From Euwallacea fornicatus (lineage: Eukaryota > Arthropoda > Insecta > Coleoptera > Curculionidae): 64,000 bases of DNA. The number at the start of each line of letters is the position of its first letter. The stretch's first letter is position 1. The stretch spans positions 248,001-312,000 of the forward strand of contig NW_027096021.1 in NCBI RefSeq assembly GCF_040115645.1. Reading direction: 5' to 3'. The position numbers were made by a program, and so were the translations under genes. Below, piece after piece: positions 1-10,904 of the stretch. The notes beneath the pieces were generated by a model that was not told the origin of the DNA, did no database searches, and saw only the letters and a list, made by a program, of their open reading frames with translations.

Positions 1-176
1 TTCTTGAACAAAGTGTCAAATTAATCACCTCAACGAGATTTTGAAGATGTCACAACACATCGTGATTGCATCTTGTTGAACTTCCAAGAAAAATAGTACT
101 TTATGTGCACAAATACACAACTTGTGTGACTTTTCAAACTTTGAAGCTCGATAACTTCGGCAAATGAGGACCAAAT
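1..176 (+). repeat. Representative alpha-type monomer
   Basis: This is the commonest monomer form, with caacgagattttgaagatg at columns 31-49 and cgtgattgca at 61-70. Recurrent variable sites are column 3 (c or g), 6 (g or a), 11 (a or g), 21 (t or g), the stretch 27-33, 58-66, 114 (c or t), 124 (t or g) and 167-171. Nearly every monomer carries an AGTACT palindrome at columns 95-100, so a ScaI digest should give a 176 bp ladder. An A5 run lies at 89-93. This copy carries the rare substitution t to a at column 109, which removes a minus-strand stop codon. Confidence 0.95.
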
Positions 177-352
177 TTGTTAAACAGAGTGTCAAATTAA
201 TCAGCTCGATGAGTACTTTAACATGACACAACACATCAGAATTGCATCTTGTTGAACTTCCAAGAAAAATAGTACTTTATGTGCTCAAACACACAACTTG
301 TGTGACTTTTCAAACTTTGAAGCTCGATAACTTCGGCAAATGAGTACTAAAT
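177..352 (+). repeat. Representative beta-type monomer (gagtacttt variant)
   Basis: It has the same 176 bp length as alpha but a cluster of substitutions at columns 38-50 (gatgagtactttaacatga in place of gacgagattttgaagatgt) and cagaattgca at 61-70. The change creates a second AGTACT at columns 36-41, 59 bp before the regular one. Beta monomers usually start ttgttaaacagag. They recur throughout the left and middle parts, for example in the monomers starting at 881, 2113, 2465, 3169, 10561 and 13025. Confining so many changes to one 13-base patch with no length change suggests a separate old lineage or a conversion tract. Confidence 0.9.
290..304. other. Perfect 7-1-7 palindrome inside the monomer (columns 114-128)
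   Basis: The sequence cacacaacttgtgtg has two perfectly complementary 7-base arms around one c. Copies with t at column 114 shorten it by a G-T mismatch; copies with cttttgtg keep only a 5-base dyad (cacaa, 3-base gap, ttgtg). Other dyads in the monomer are gatgtcacaacacatc (5-base arms, columns 46-61), ctcgacgag or ctcgtcgag (4-1-4, columns 29-37, in many copies) and AGTACT (95-100). Whether any of these is bound by protein or extrudes is unknown. Confidence 0.7.
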
Positions 353-2309
353 TCCTTGAACAAAGTGTCAAATTAATCAGTTCGACGAGATTTTGAAGAT
401 GTCACAACACATCGTGATTGCATCTTGTTGAACTTCCAAGAAAAATAGTACTTTATGTGCTCAAATACACAACTTTTGTGACTTTTCAAACTTTGAAGCT
501 CGATAACTTCGGCAAATGTGGACCAAATTTCTTAAACAAAGTGTCAAAGTAATCAACTCAACGAGATTTTGAAGATGTCACAACACATCGTGATTGCATC
601 TTGTTGAACTTCCAAGAAAAATAGTACTTTATGTGCTCAAACACACAACTTTTGTGACTTTTCCAATTTTGAAGCTCGATAACTTTGGCAAATGTGGACC
701 AAATTTGTTAAACAGAGTGTCAAATTAATCAGCTCGACGAGATTTTGAAGATGTCACAACACATCAGAATTCCATCTTGTTGAACTTCCAAGAAAAATAG
801 TACTTTATGTGCTCAAACACACAACTTGTGTGACTTTTCAAACTTTGAAGCTCGATAACTTCGGCAAATGAGGACCAAATTTGTTAAACAGAGTGTCAAA
901 TTAATCAGCTCGATGAGTACTTTAACATGACACAACACATCAGAATTGCATCTTGTTGAACTTCCAAGAAAAATAGTACTTTATGTGCTCAAATACACAA
1001 CTTTTGTGACTTGTCAAACTTTGAAGCTCGATAACTTCGGCAAATGTGGACCAAATTTCTTAAACAAAGTGTCAAAGTAATCAATTCAACAAGATTTTGA
1101 AGATGTCACAACAGATCGTGATTGCATCTTGTTGAACTTCCAAGAAAAATAGTAGTTTATGTGCTCAAACACACAACTTTTGTGACTTTTCAAACTTTGA
1201 AGCTCGATAACTTCGTCAATTGAGGACCAAATTTGTTAAACAGAGTGTCAAATTAATCAGCTCGACGAGTACTTTAACATGACACAACACATCAGAATTG
1301 CATCTTGTTGAACTTCCAAGAAAAATAGTACTTTATGTGCTCAAATACACAACTTGTGTGACTTTTCAAATTTTGAAGCTCGATAACTTCGGCAAATGTG
1401 GACCAAATTTCTTAAACAAAGTGTCAAAGTAATCACCTCAACGAGATTTTGAAGATGTCACAACAGATCGTGATTGCATCTTGTTGAACTTCCAAGAAAA
1501 ATAGTACTTTATGTGCTCAAATACACAACTTTTGTGACTTTTCAAACTTTGAAGCTCGATAACTTCGGCAAATGTGGACCAAATTTCTTAAACAAAGTGT
1601 CAAAGTAATCACCTCAACGAGATTTTGAAGATGTCACAACACATCGTGATTGCATCTTGTTGAACTTCCAAGAAAAATAGTACTTTATGTGCACAAATAC
1701 ACAACTTGTGTGACTTTTCAAACTTTGAAGCTCGATAACTTCGGCAAATGTGGCCCAAATTTCTTGAACAAAGTGTCAAATTAATCACCTCAACGAGATT
1801 TTGAAGATGTCACAACACATCGTGATTGCATCTTGTTGAACTTCCAAGAAAAATAGTACTTTATGTGCTCAAATACACAACTTGTGTGACTTTTCAAACT
1901 TTGAAGCTCGATAACTTCGGCAAATGTGGCCCAAATTTCTTGAACAAAGTGTCAAATTAATCACCTCAACGAGATTTTGAAGATGTCACAACACATCGTG
2001 ATTGCATCTTGTTGAACTTCCAAGAAAAATAGTACTTTATGTGCTCAAATACACAACTTGTGTGACTTTTCAAACTTTGAAGCTCGATAACTTCGGCAAA
2101 TGAGGACCAAATTTGTTAAACAGAGTGTCAAATTAATCAGCTCGATGAGTACTTTAACATGACACAACACATCAGAATTGCATCTTGTTGAACTTCCAAG
2201 AAAAATAGTACTTTATGTGCTCAAACACACAACTTGTGTGACTTTTCAAACTTTGAAGCTCGATAACTTCGGCAAATGTGGACCAAATTTCTTAAACAAA
2301 GTGTCAAAG

Positions 2310-4038
2310 TAATCACCTCAACGAGATTTTGAAGATGTCACAACACATCGTGATTGCATCTTGTTGAACTTCCAAGAAAAATAGTACTTTATGTGCACAA
2401 ATACACAACTTGTGTGACTTTTCAAACTTTGAAGCTCGATAACTTCGGCAAATGAGGACCAAATTTGTTAAACAGAGTGTCAAATTAATCAGCTCGATGA
2501 GTACTTTAACATGACACAACACATCAGAATTGCATCTTGTTGAACTTCCAAGAAAAATAGTACTTTATGTGCTCAAACACACAACTTGTGTGACTTTTCA
2601 AACTTTGAAGCTCGATAACTTCGGCAAATGAGTACTAAATTCCTTGAACAAAGTGTCAAATTAATCAGTTCGACGAGATTTTGAAGATGTCACAACACAT
2701 CGTGATTGCATCTTGTTGAACTTCCAAGAAAAATAGTACTTTATGTGCTCAAATACACAACTTTTGTGACTTTTCAAACTTTGAAGCTCGATAACTTCGG
2801 CAAATGTGGACCAAATTTCTTAAACAAAGTGTCAAAGTAATCAACTCAACGAGATTTTGAAGATGTCACAACACATCGTGATTGCATCTTGTTGAACTTC
2901 CAAGAAAAATAGTACTTTATGTGCTCAAACACACAACTTTTGTGACTTTTCCAATTTTGAAGCTCGATAACTTTGGCAAATGTGGACCAAATTTGTTAAA
3001 CAGAGTGTCAAATTAATCAGCTCGACGAGATTTTGAAGATGTCACAACACATCAGAATTCCATCTTGTTGAACTTCCAAGAAAAATAGTACTTTATGTGC
3101 TCAAACACACAACTTGTGTGACTTTTCAAACTTTGAAGCTCGATAACTTCGGCAAATGAGGACCAAATTTGTTAAACAGAGTGTCAAATTAATCAGCTCG
3201 ATGAGTACTTTAACATGACACAACACATCAGAATTGCATCTTGTTGAACTTCCAAGAAAAATAGTACTTTATGTGCTCAAATACACAACTTTTGTGACTT
3301 TTCAAACTTTGAAGCTCGATAACTTCGGCAAATGTGGACCAAATTTCTTAAACAAAGTGTCAAAGTAATCAATTCAACAAGATTTTGAAGATGTCACAAC
3401 AGATCGTGATTGCATCTTGTTGAACTTCCAAGAAAAATAGTAGTTTATGTGCTCAAACACACAACTTTTGTGACTTTTCAAACTTTGAAGCTCGATAACT
3501 TCGTCAATTGAGGACCAAATTTGTTAAACAGAGTGTCAAATTAATCAGCTCGACGAGTACTTTAACATGACACAACACATCAGAATTGCATCTTGTTGAA
3601 CTTCCAAGAAAAATAGTACTTTATGTGCTCAAATACACAACTTGTGTGACTTTTCAAATTTTGAAGCTCGATAACTTCGGCAAATGTGGACCAAATTTCT
3701 TAAACAAAGTGTCAAAGTAATCACCTCAACGAGATTTTGAAGATGTCACAACAGATCGTGATTGCATCTTGTTGAACTTCCAAGAAAAATAGTACTTTAT
3801 GTGCTCAAATACACAACTTTTGTGACTTTTCAAACTTTGAAGCTCGATAACTTCGGCAAATGTGGACCAAATTTCTTAAACAAAGTGTCAAAGTAATCAC
3901 CTCAACGAGATTTTGAAGATGTCACAACACATCGTGATTGCATCTTGTTGAACTTCCAAGAAAAATAGTACTTTATGTGCACAAATACACAACTTGTGTG
4001 ACTTTTCAAACTTTGAAGCTCGATAACTTCGGCAAATG
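2310..4038 (+). repeat. 13-monomer HOR, partial copy A2
   Basis: This copy holds about 9.8 of the 13 monomers of A1, then switches at 4039 from the expected tggccc to the agtactaaa junction. The switch joins it to a monomer resembling the third monomer of the unit, so the end looks like an unequal exchange between two out-of-register copies rather than a clean unit boundary. Confidence 0.9.
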
Positions 4039-7000
4039 AGTACTAAATTCCTTGAACAAAGTGTCAAATTAATCAGTTCGACGAGATTTTGAAGATGTCA
4101 CAACACATCGTGATTGCATCTTGTTGAACTTCCAAGAAAAATAGTACTTTATGTGCTCAAATACACAACTTTTGTGACTTTTCAAATTTTGAAGCTCGAT
4201 AACTTCGGCAAATGTGGACCAAATTTCTTAAACAAAGTGTCAAAGTAATCACCTCAACGAGATTTTGAAGATGTCACAACACATCATGATTACATCTTGT
4301 TGAACTTCCAAGAAAAATAGTACTTTATGTGCTCAAACACACAACTTGTGTGACTTTTCAAACTTTGAAGCTCGATAACTTCGGCAAATGTGGACCAAAT
4401 TTCTTAAACAAAGTGTCAAAGTAATCAACTGAACGAGATTTTGAAGATGTCACAACACATCGTGATTGCATCTTGTTGAACTTCCAAGAAAAATAGTACT
4501 TTATGTGCTCAAATACACAACTTTTGTGACTTTTCAAACTTTGAAGCTCGATAACTTCGGCAAATGTGGACCAAATTTCTTAAACAAAGTGTCAAAGTAA
4601 TCAATTCAACAAGATTTTGAAGATGTCACAACAGACCGTGATTGCATCTTGTTGAACTTCCAAGAAAAATAGTAGTTTATGTGCTCAAACACACAACTTT
4701 TGTGACTTTTCAAACTTTGAAGCTCGATAACTTCGGCAAATGTGGACCAAATTTCTTAAACAAAGTGTCAAAGTAATCAATTCAACAAGATTTTGAAGAT
4801 GTCACAACAGATCGTGATTGCATCTTGTTGAACTTCCAAGAAAAATAGTACTTTATGTGCTCAAACACACAACTTTTGTGACTTTTCAAACTTTGAAGCT
4901 CGATAACTTCGGCAAATGTGGCCCAAATTTCTTGAACAAAGTGTCAAATTAATCACCTCAACGAGATTTTGAAGATGTCACAACACATCGTGATTGCATC
5001 TTGTTGAACTTCCAAGAAAAATAGTACTTTATGTGCTCAAATACACAACTTGTGTGACTTTTCAAACTTTGAAGCTCGATAACTTCGGCAAATGAGGACC
5101 AAATTTGTTAAACAGAGTGTCAAATTAATCAGCTCGATGAGTACTTTAACATGACACAACACATCAGAATTGCATCTTGTTGAACTTCCAAGAAAAATAG
5201 TACTTTATGTGCTCAAACACACAACTTGTGTGACTTTTCAAACTTTGAAGCTCGATAACTTCGGCAAATGTGGACCAAATTTCTTAAACAAAGTGTCAAA
5301 GTAATCACCTCAACGAGATTTTGAAGATGTCACAACACATCGTGATTGCATCTTGTTGAACTTCCAAGAAAAATAGTACTTTATGTGCTCAAATACACAA
5401 CTTTTGTTACTTTTCAAACTTTGAAGCTCGATAACTTCGGCAAATGTGGACCAAATTTCTTAAACAAAATGTCAAAGTAATCAACTGAACGAGATTTTGA
5501 AGATGTCACAACACGTCATTATTACATCTTGTTGAACTTCCAAGAAAAATAGTACTTTATGTGCTCAAACACACAACTTTTGTGACTTTTCCAATTTTGA
5601 AGCTCGATAACTTTGGCAAATGTGGACCAAATTTGTTAAACAGAGTGTCAAATTAATCAGCTCGACGAGATTTTGAAGATGTCACAACACATCGTGATTG
5701 CATCTTGTTGAACTTCCAAGAAAAATAGTACTTTATGTGCTCAAATACACAACTTTTGTGACTTTTCAAACTTTGAAGCTCGATAACTTCGGCAAATGTG
5801 GACCAAATTTCTTAAACAAAGTGTCAAAGTAATCAATTCAACAAGATTTTGAAGATGTCACAACAGACCGTGATTGCATCTTGTTGAACTTCCAAGAAAA
5901 ATAGTAGTTTATGTGCTCAAACACACAACTTTTGTGACTTTTCAAACTTTGAAGCTCGATAACTTCGGCAAATGTGGACCAAATTTCTTAAACAAAGTGT
6001 CAAAGTAATCAATTCAACAAGATTTTGAAGATGTCACAACAGATCGTGATTGCATCTTGTTGAACTTCCAAGAAAAATAGTACTTTATGTGCTCAAACAC
6101 ACAACTTTTGTGACTTTTCAAACTTTGAAGCTCGATAACTTCGGCAAATGAGGACCAAATTTGTTAAACAGAGTGTCAAATTAATCAGCTCGATGAGTAC
6201 TTTAACATGACACAACACATCAGAATTGCATCTTGTTGAACTTCCAAGAAAAATAGTACTTTATGTGCTCAAACACACAACTTGTGTGACTTTTCAAACT
6301 TTGAAGCTCGATAACTTCGGCAAATGTGGACCAAATTTCTTAAACAAAGTGTCAAAGTAATCAACTGAACGAGATTTTGAAGATATCACAACACATCATT
6401 ATTACATCTTGTTGAACTTCCAAGAAAAATAGTACTTTATGTGCTCAAACACACAACTTGTGTGACTTTTCAAACTTTGAAGCTCGATAACTTCGGCAAA
6501 TGTGGACCAAATTTCTTAAACAAAGTGTCAAAGTAATCACCTCAACGAGATTTTGAAGATGTCACAACACATCGTGATTGCATCTTGTTGAACTTCCAAG
6601 AAAAATAGTACTTTATGTGCTCAAATACACAACTTTTGTGACTTTTCAAACTTTGAAGCTCGATAACTTCGGCAAATGTGGACCAAATTTCTTGAACAAA
6701 GTGTCAAATTAATCAGCTCGACGAGATTTTGAAGATGTCACAACACATCAGAATTGCATCTTGTTGAACTTCCAAGAAAAATAGTACTTTATGTGCTCAA
6801 ACACACAAGTTTTGTGACTTTTCAAACTTTGAAGCTCGATAGCTTCGGCAAATGAAGAACAAATTTGTTAAACAAAGTGTCAAATTAATCAGCTCGACGA
6901 GATTTTGAATATGTCACAACACATCATGATTGCATCTAGTTGAATTTCCAAGAAAAATAGTACTTTATGTGCTCAAACACACATATTTTGTGACTTTTCA

Positions 7001-7155
7001 CATTTTGAAGCTCGATAACTTTGGCAAATGTAGACCAAATTTCTTAAACAAAGTGTCAAAGTAATCAACTCAACGAGATTTTGAAGATGTCACAACACAT
7101 CGTGATTGCATCTTGTTGAACTTCCAAGAAAAATAGTACTTTATGTGCTCAAATA
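4039..7155 (+). repeat. Mixed monomer zone with 6- and 7-monomer relics
   Basis: No long HOR repeats here in full. Two shorter echoes are visible. About 4430-4918 matches about 5662-6150 at an offset of 1,232 bp (7 monomers), tagged by the rare acagaccg and tagtagttta variants. About 5045-5306 matches about 6101-6362 at 1,056 bp (6 monomers). Near 6840-7030 a few more divergent monomers occur (cgatagcttcgg, catctagttg, tagacc) that are otherwise typical of the right half of the window. Confidence 0.75.
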
Positions 7156-8666
7156 CACAACTTGTGTGACTTTTCAAACTTTGAAGCTCGATAACTTCGG
7201 CAAATGAGTACTAAATTCCTTGAACAAAGTGTCAAATTAATCAGTTCGACGAGATTTTGAAGATGTCACAACACATCGTGATTGCATCTTGTTGAACTTC
7301 CAAGAAAAATAGTACTTTATGTGCTCAAATACACAACTTTTGTGACTTTTCAAACTTTGAAGCTCGATAACTTCGGCAAATGTGGACCAAATTTCTTAAA
7401 CAAAGTGTCAAAGTAATCAACTGAACGAGATTTTGAAGATGTCACAACACATCATGATTACATCTTGTTGAACTTCCAAGAAAAATAGTACTTTATGTGC
7501 TCAAACACACATATTTTGTGACTTTTCACATTTTGAAGCTCGATTACTTTGGCAAATGTGGACCAAATTTGTTAACCAAAGTGTCAAATTAATCAGCTCG
7601 ACGAGATTTTGAAGATGTCACAACACATCAGAATTCCATCTTGTTGAACTTCCAAGAAAAATAGTACTATATGTGCTCAAACACACAACTTGTGTGACTT
7701 TTCAAACTTTGAAGCTCGATAACTTCGGCAAATGAGGACCAAATTTGTTAAACAGAGTGCCAAATTAATCAGCTCGATGAGTACTTTAACATGACACAAC
7801 ACATCAGAATTGCATCTTGTTGAACTTCCAAGAAAAATAGTACTTTATATGCTCAAACACACAACTTTTGTGACTTTTCAAACTTTGAAGCTCGATAACT
7901 TCGGCAAATGTGGACCAAATTTCTTAAACAAAGTGTCAAAGTAATCAACTGAACGAGATTTTGAAGATGTCACAACACATCATTATTACATCTTGTTGAA
8001 CTTCCAAGAAAAATAGTACTTTATGTGCTCAAACACACAACTTTTGTGACTTTTCCAATTTTGAAGCTCGATAACTTTGGCAAATGTGGACCAAATTTGT
8101 TAAACAGAGTGTCAAATTAATCAGCTCGACGAGATTTTGAAGATGTCACAACACATCAGAATTCCATCTTGTTGAACTTCCAAGAAAAATAGTACTTTAT
8201 GTGCTCAAACACACAACTTGTGTGACTTTTCAAACTTTGAAGCTCGATAACTTCGGCAAATGAGTACTAAATTCCTTGAACAAAGTGTCAAATTAATCAG
8301 TTCGACGAGATTTTGAAGATGTCACAACACATCGTGATTGCATCTTGTTGAACTTCCAAGAAAAATAGTACTTTATGTGCTCAAATACACAACTTTTGTG
8401 ACTTTTCAAACTTTGAAGCTCGATAACTTCGGCAAATGTGGACCAAATTTCTTAAACAAAGTGTCAAAGTAATCAACTGAACGAGATTTTGAAGATGTCA
8501 CAACACATCATGATTACATCTTGTTGAACTTCCAAGAAAAATAGTACTTTATGTGCTCAAACACACATATTTTGTGACTTTTCACATTTTGAAGCTCGAT
8601 TACTTTGGCAAATGTGGACCAAATTTGTTAACCAAAGTGTCAAATTAATCAGCTCGACGAGATCTT
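7156..8666 (+). repeat. 6-monomer tandem duplication
   Basis: Positions 7156-7610 match 8212-8666 at 1,056 bp. The copies share the gagtactaaattcc junction and the rare cgattacttt substitution in the monomer carrying acacatattttg. The second copy runs directly into the 14/15-mer HOR, so this duplication supplied the start of that unit. Confidence 0.8.
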
Positions 8667-10904
8667 TAAAATGACACAACAATTCATGATTGCATCTTGT
8701 TGAATTTCCAAGAAAAATAGTACTTTATGTGCTCAAACACACAACTTTTGTGACTTTTCAAACTTTGAAGCTCGATAACTTCGGCAAATGTGGACCAAAT
8801 TTCTTAAACAAAGTGTCAAATTAATCACCTCAACGAGATTTTGAAGATGTCACAACACATCATGATTACATCTTGTTGAACTTCCAAGAAAAATAGTACT
8901 TTATGTGCTCAAACACACTTATTTTGTGACTTTTCACATTTTGAAGCTCGATAACTTTGGCAAATGTGGACCAAATTTGTTAACCAAAGTGTCAAATTAA
9001 TCAGCTCGACGAGATCTTTAAAATGACACAACAATTCATGATTGCATCTTGTTGAATTTCCAAGAAAAATAGTACTTTATGTGCTCAAACACACAACTTT
9101 TGTGACTTTTCAAACTTTCAAGCTCGTTAACTTCGGCAAATGTGGACCAAATTTGTTAAACAGAGTGTCAAATTAATCACCTCAACGAGATTTTGAAGAT
9201 GTCACAACACATCATGATTACATCTTGTTGAACTTCCAAGAAAAATAGTACTTTATGTGCTCAAACACACATATTTTGTGACTTTTCACATTTTGAAGCT
9301 CGATAACTTTGGCAAATGTGGACCAAATTTGTTAACCAAAGTGTCAAATTAATCAGCTCGACGAGATCTTTAAAATGACACAACAATTCATGATTGCATC
9401 TTGTTGAATTTCCAAGAAAAATAGTACTTTATGTGCTCAAACACACAACTTTTGTGACTTTTCAAACTTTCAAGCTCGTTAACTTCGGCAAATGTGGACC
9501 AAATTTGTTAAACAGAGTGTCAAATTAATCACCTCAACGAGATTTTGAAGATGTCACAACACATCATGATTACATCTTGTTGAACTTCCAAGAAAAATAG
9601 TACTTTATGTGCTCAAATACACAACTTGTGTGACTTTTCAAATTTTGAAGCTCGATAACTTCGGCAAATGTGGACCAAATTTCTTAAACAAAGTGTCAAA
9701 GTAATCACCTCAACGAGATTTTGAAGATGTCACAACACATCGTGATTGCATCTTGTTGAACTTCCAAGAAAAATAGTACTTTATGTGCTCAAATACACAA
9801 CTTGTGTGACTTTTCAAATTTTGAAGCTCGATAACTTCGTCAAATGAGGACCAAATTTGTTAAACAGAGTGTCAAATTAATCAGCTCGACGAGATTTTGA
9901 AGATGTCACAACACAACAGAATTGCATCTTGTTGAACTTCCAAGAAAAATAGTACTTTATGTGCTCAAATACACAACTTGTGTGACTTTTCAAATTTTGA
10001 AGCTCGATAACTTCGTCAAATGAGGACCAAATTTGTTAAACAGAGTGTCAAATTAATCACCTCAACGAGATTTTGAAGATGTCACAACACATCATGATTA
10101 CATCTTGTTGAACTTCCAAGAAAAATAGTACTTTATGTGCTCAAATACACAACTTGTGTGACTTTTCAAATTTTGAAGCTCGATAACTTCGGCAAATGTG
10201 GACCAAATTTCTTAAACAAAGTGTCAAAGTAATCAACTCAACGAGATTTTGAAGATGTCACAACAGATCGTGATTGCATCTTGTTGAACTTCCAAGAAAA
10301 ATAGTACTTTATGTGATCAAACACACAACTTTTGTGACTTTTCAAACTTTGAAGCTCGATAACTTTGGCAAATGTGGACCAAATTTCTTGAACAAAGTGT
10401 CAAATTAATCAGCTCGACGAGATTTTGAAGATGTCACAACACATCGTGATTCCATCTTGTTGAACTTCCAAGAAAAATAGTACTTTATGTGCTCAAACAC
10501 ACAACTTGTGTGACTTTTCAAACTTTGAAGCTCGATAACTTCGGCAAATGAGGACCAAATTTGTTAAACAGAGTGTCAAATTAATCAGCTCGATGAGTAC
10601 TTTAACATGACACAACACATCAGAATTGCATCTTGTTGAACTTCCAAGAAAAATAGTACTTTATGTGCTCAAACACACAACTTGTGTGACTTTTCAAACT
10701 TTGAAGCTCGATAACTTCGGCAAATGAGGACCAAATTTGTTAAACAGAGTGCCAAATTAATCAGCTCGATGAGTACTTTAACATTACACAACACATCAGA
10801 ATTGCATCTTGTTGAACTTCCAAGAAAAATAGTACTTTATGTGCTCAAACACACAACTTGTGTGACTTTTCAAACTTTGAAGCTCGATAACTTCGGCAAA
10901 TGAG
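8265..10904 (+). repeat. 14/15-monomer HOR, copy C1 (15 monomers, 2,640 bp)
   Basis: The unit is phased here from the tactaaattcc junction. It contains three consecutive 352 bp gamma dimers (gatctt at 8661, 9013, 9365), then alpha monomers with cttcgtcaaatg, then beta monomers ending in the rare gtgccaaatt and acattacac forms. It matches C2 at 2,640 bp up to about 9440 and at 2,464 bp after about 9600, so it holds one monomer more than C2. Substitutions private to C1 include cgattac and acacactta. Confidence 0.9.
8449..8800 (+). repeat. Representative gamma dimer (352 bp)
   Basis: The first monomer carries acacatattttgtg and cttttcacattttgaag, and its partner begins ttgttaacc and has gatctttaaaatgacac with caattcatgattgca. 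The pair travels together. The gatctt tag of the second monomer is seen at 8661, 9013, 9365, 11301, 11653, 12005, 13765, 14117, 14469, 17109, 18341, 34181, 36293, 37173, 41397, 43509, 44565, 46677, 48085 and 48789. It is absent after about 49 kb, where beta-derived forms take its place. Confidence 0.88.

Larger units (their letters stand above)
22..2309 (+). repeat. 13-monomer HOR, copy A1 (2,288 bp)
   Basis: Positions 22-1750 match 2310-4038 at an offset of 2,288 bp (13 x 176). By eye I see one substitution over about 1.73 kb: g at 1013 against t at 3301. Within the unit, monomers 2, 6 and 13 are beta type, monomer 7 carries the private forms tagtagttta and tcgtcaattg, and monomer 3 begins with the tactaaattcc junction. 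The last part of the unit (1751-2309) has no second copy in the window. Confidence 0.93.

Noticed and set aside
155..171. CENP-B-box-like sequence at columns 155-171 (cttcggcaaatgtggac)
   Set aside because: It matches 7 of the 9 essential positions (TTCG, the spaced A and two Gs) but lacks the C and the last G. I estimate a 7-of-9 match by chance somewhere on the two strands of a 176 bp monomer at roughly 0.4-0.5, so it is not evidence by itself.
25..234. 69-residue open frame on the minus strand, duplicated at 2313-2522
   Set aside because: It lies wholly inside satellite monomers, spans a monomer junction, has no recognisable domain, and is open only in copies with one particular substitution. 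Two identical copies reflect the 13-mer duplication. Not annotated as a gene.
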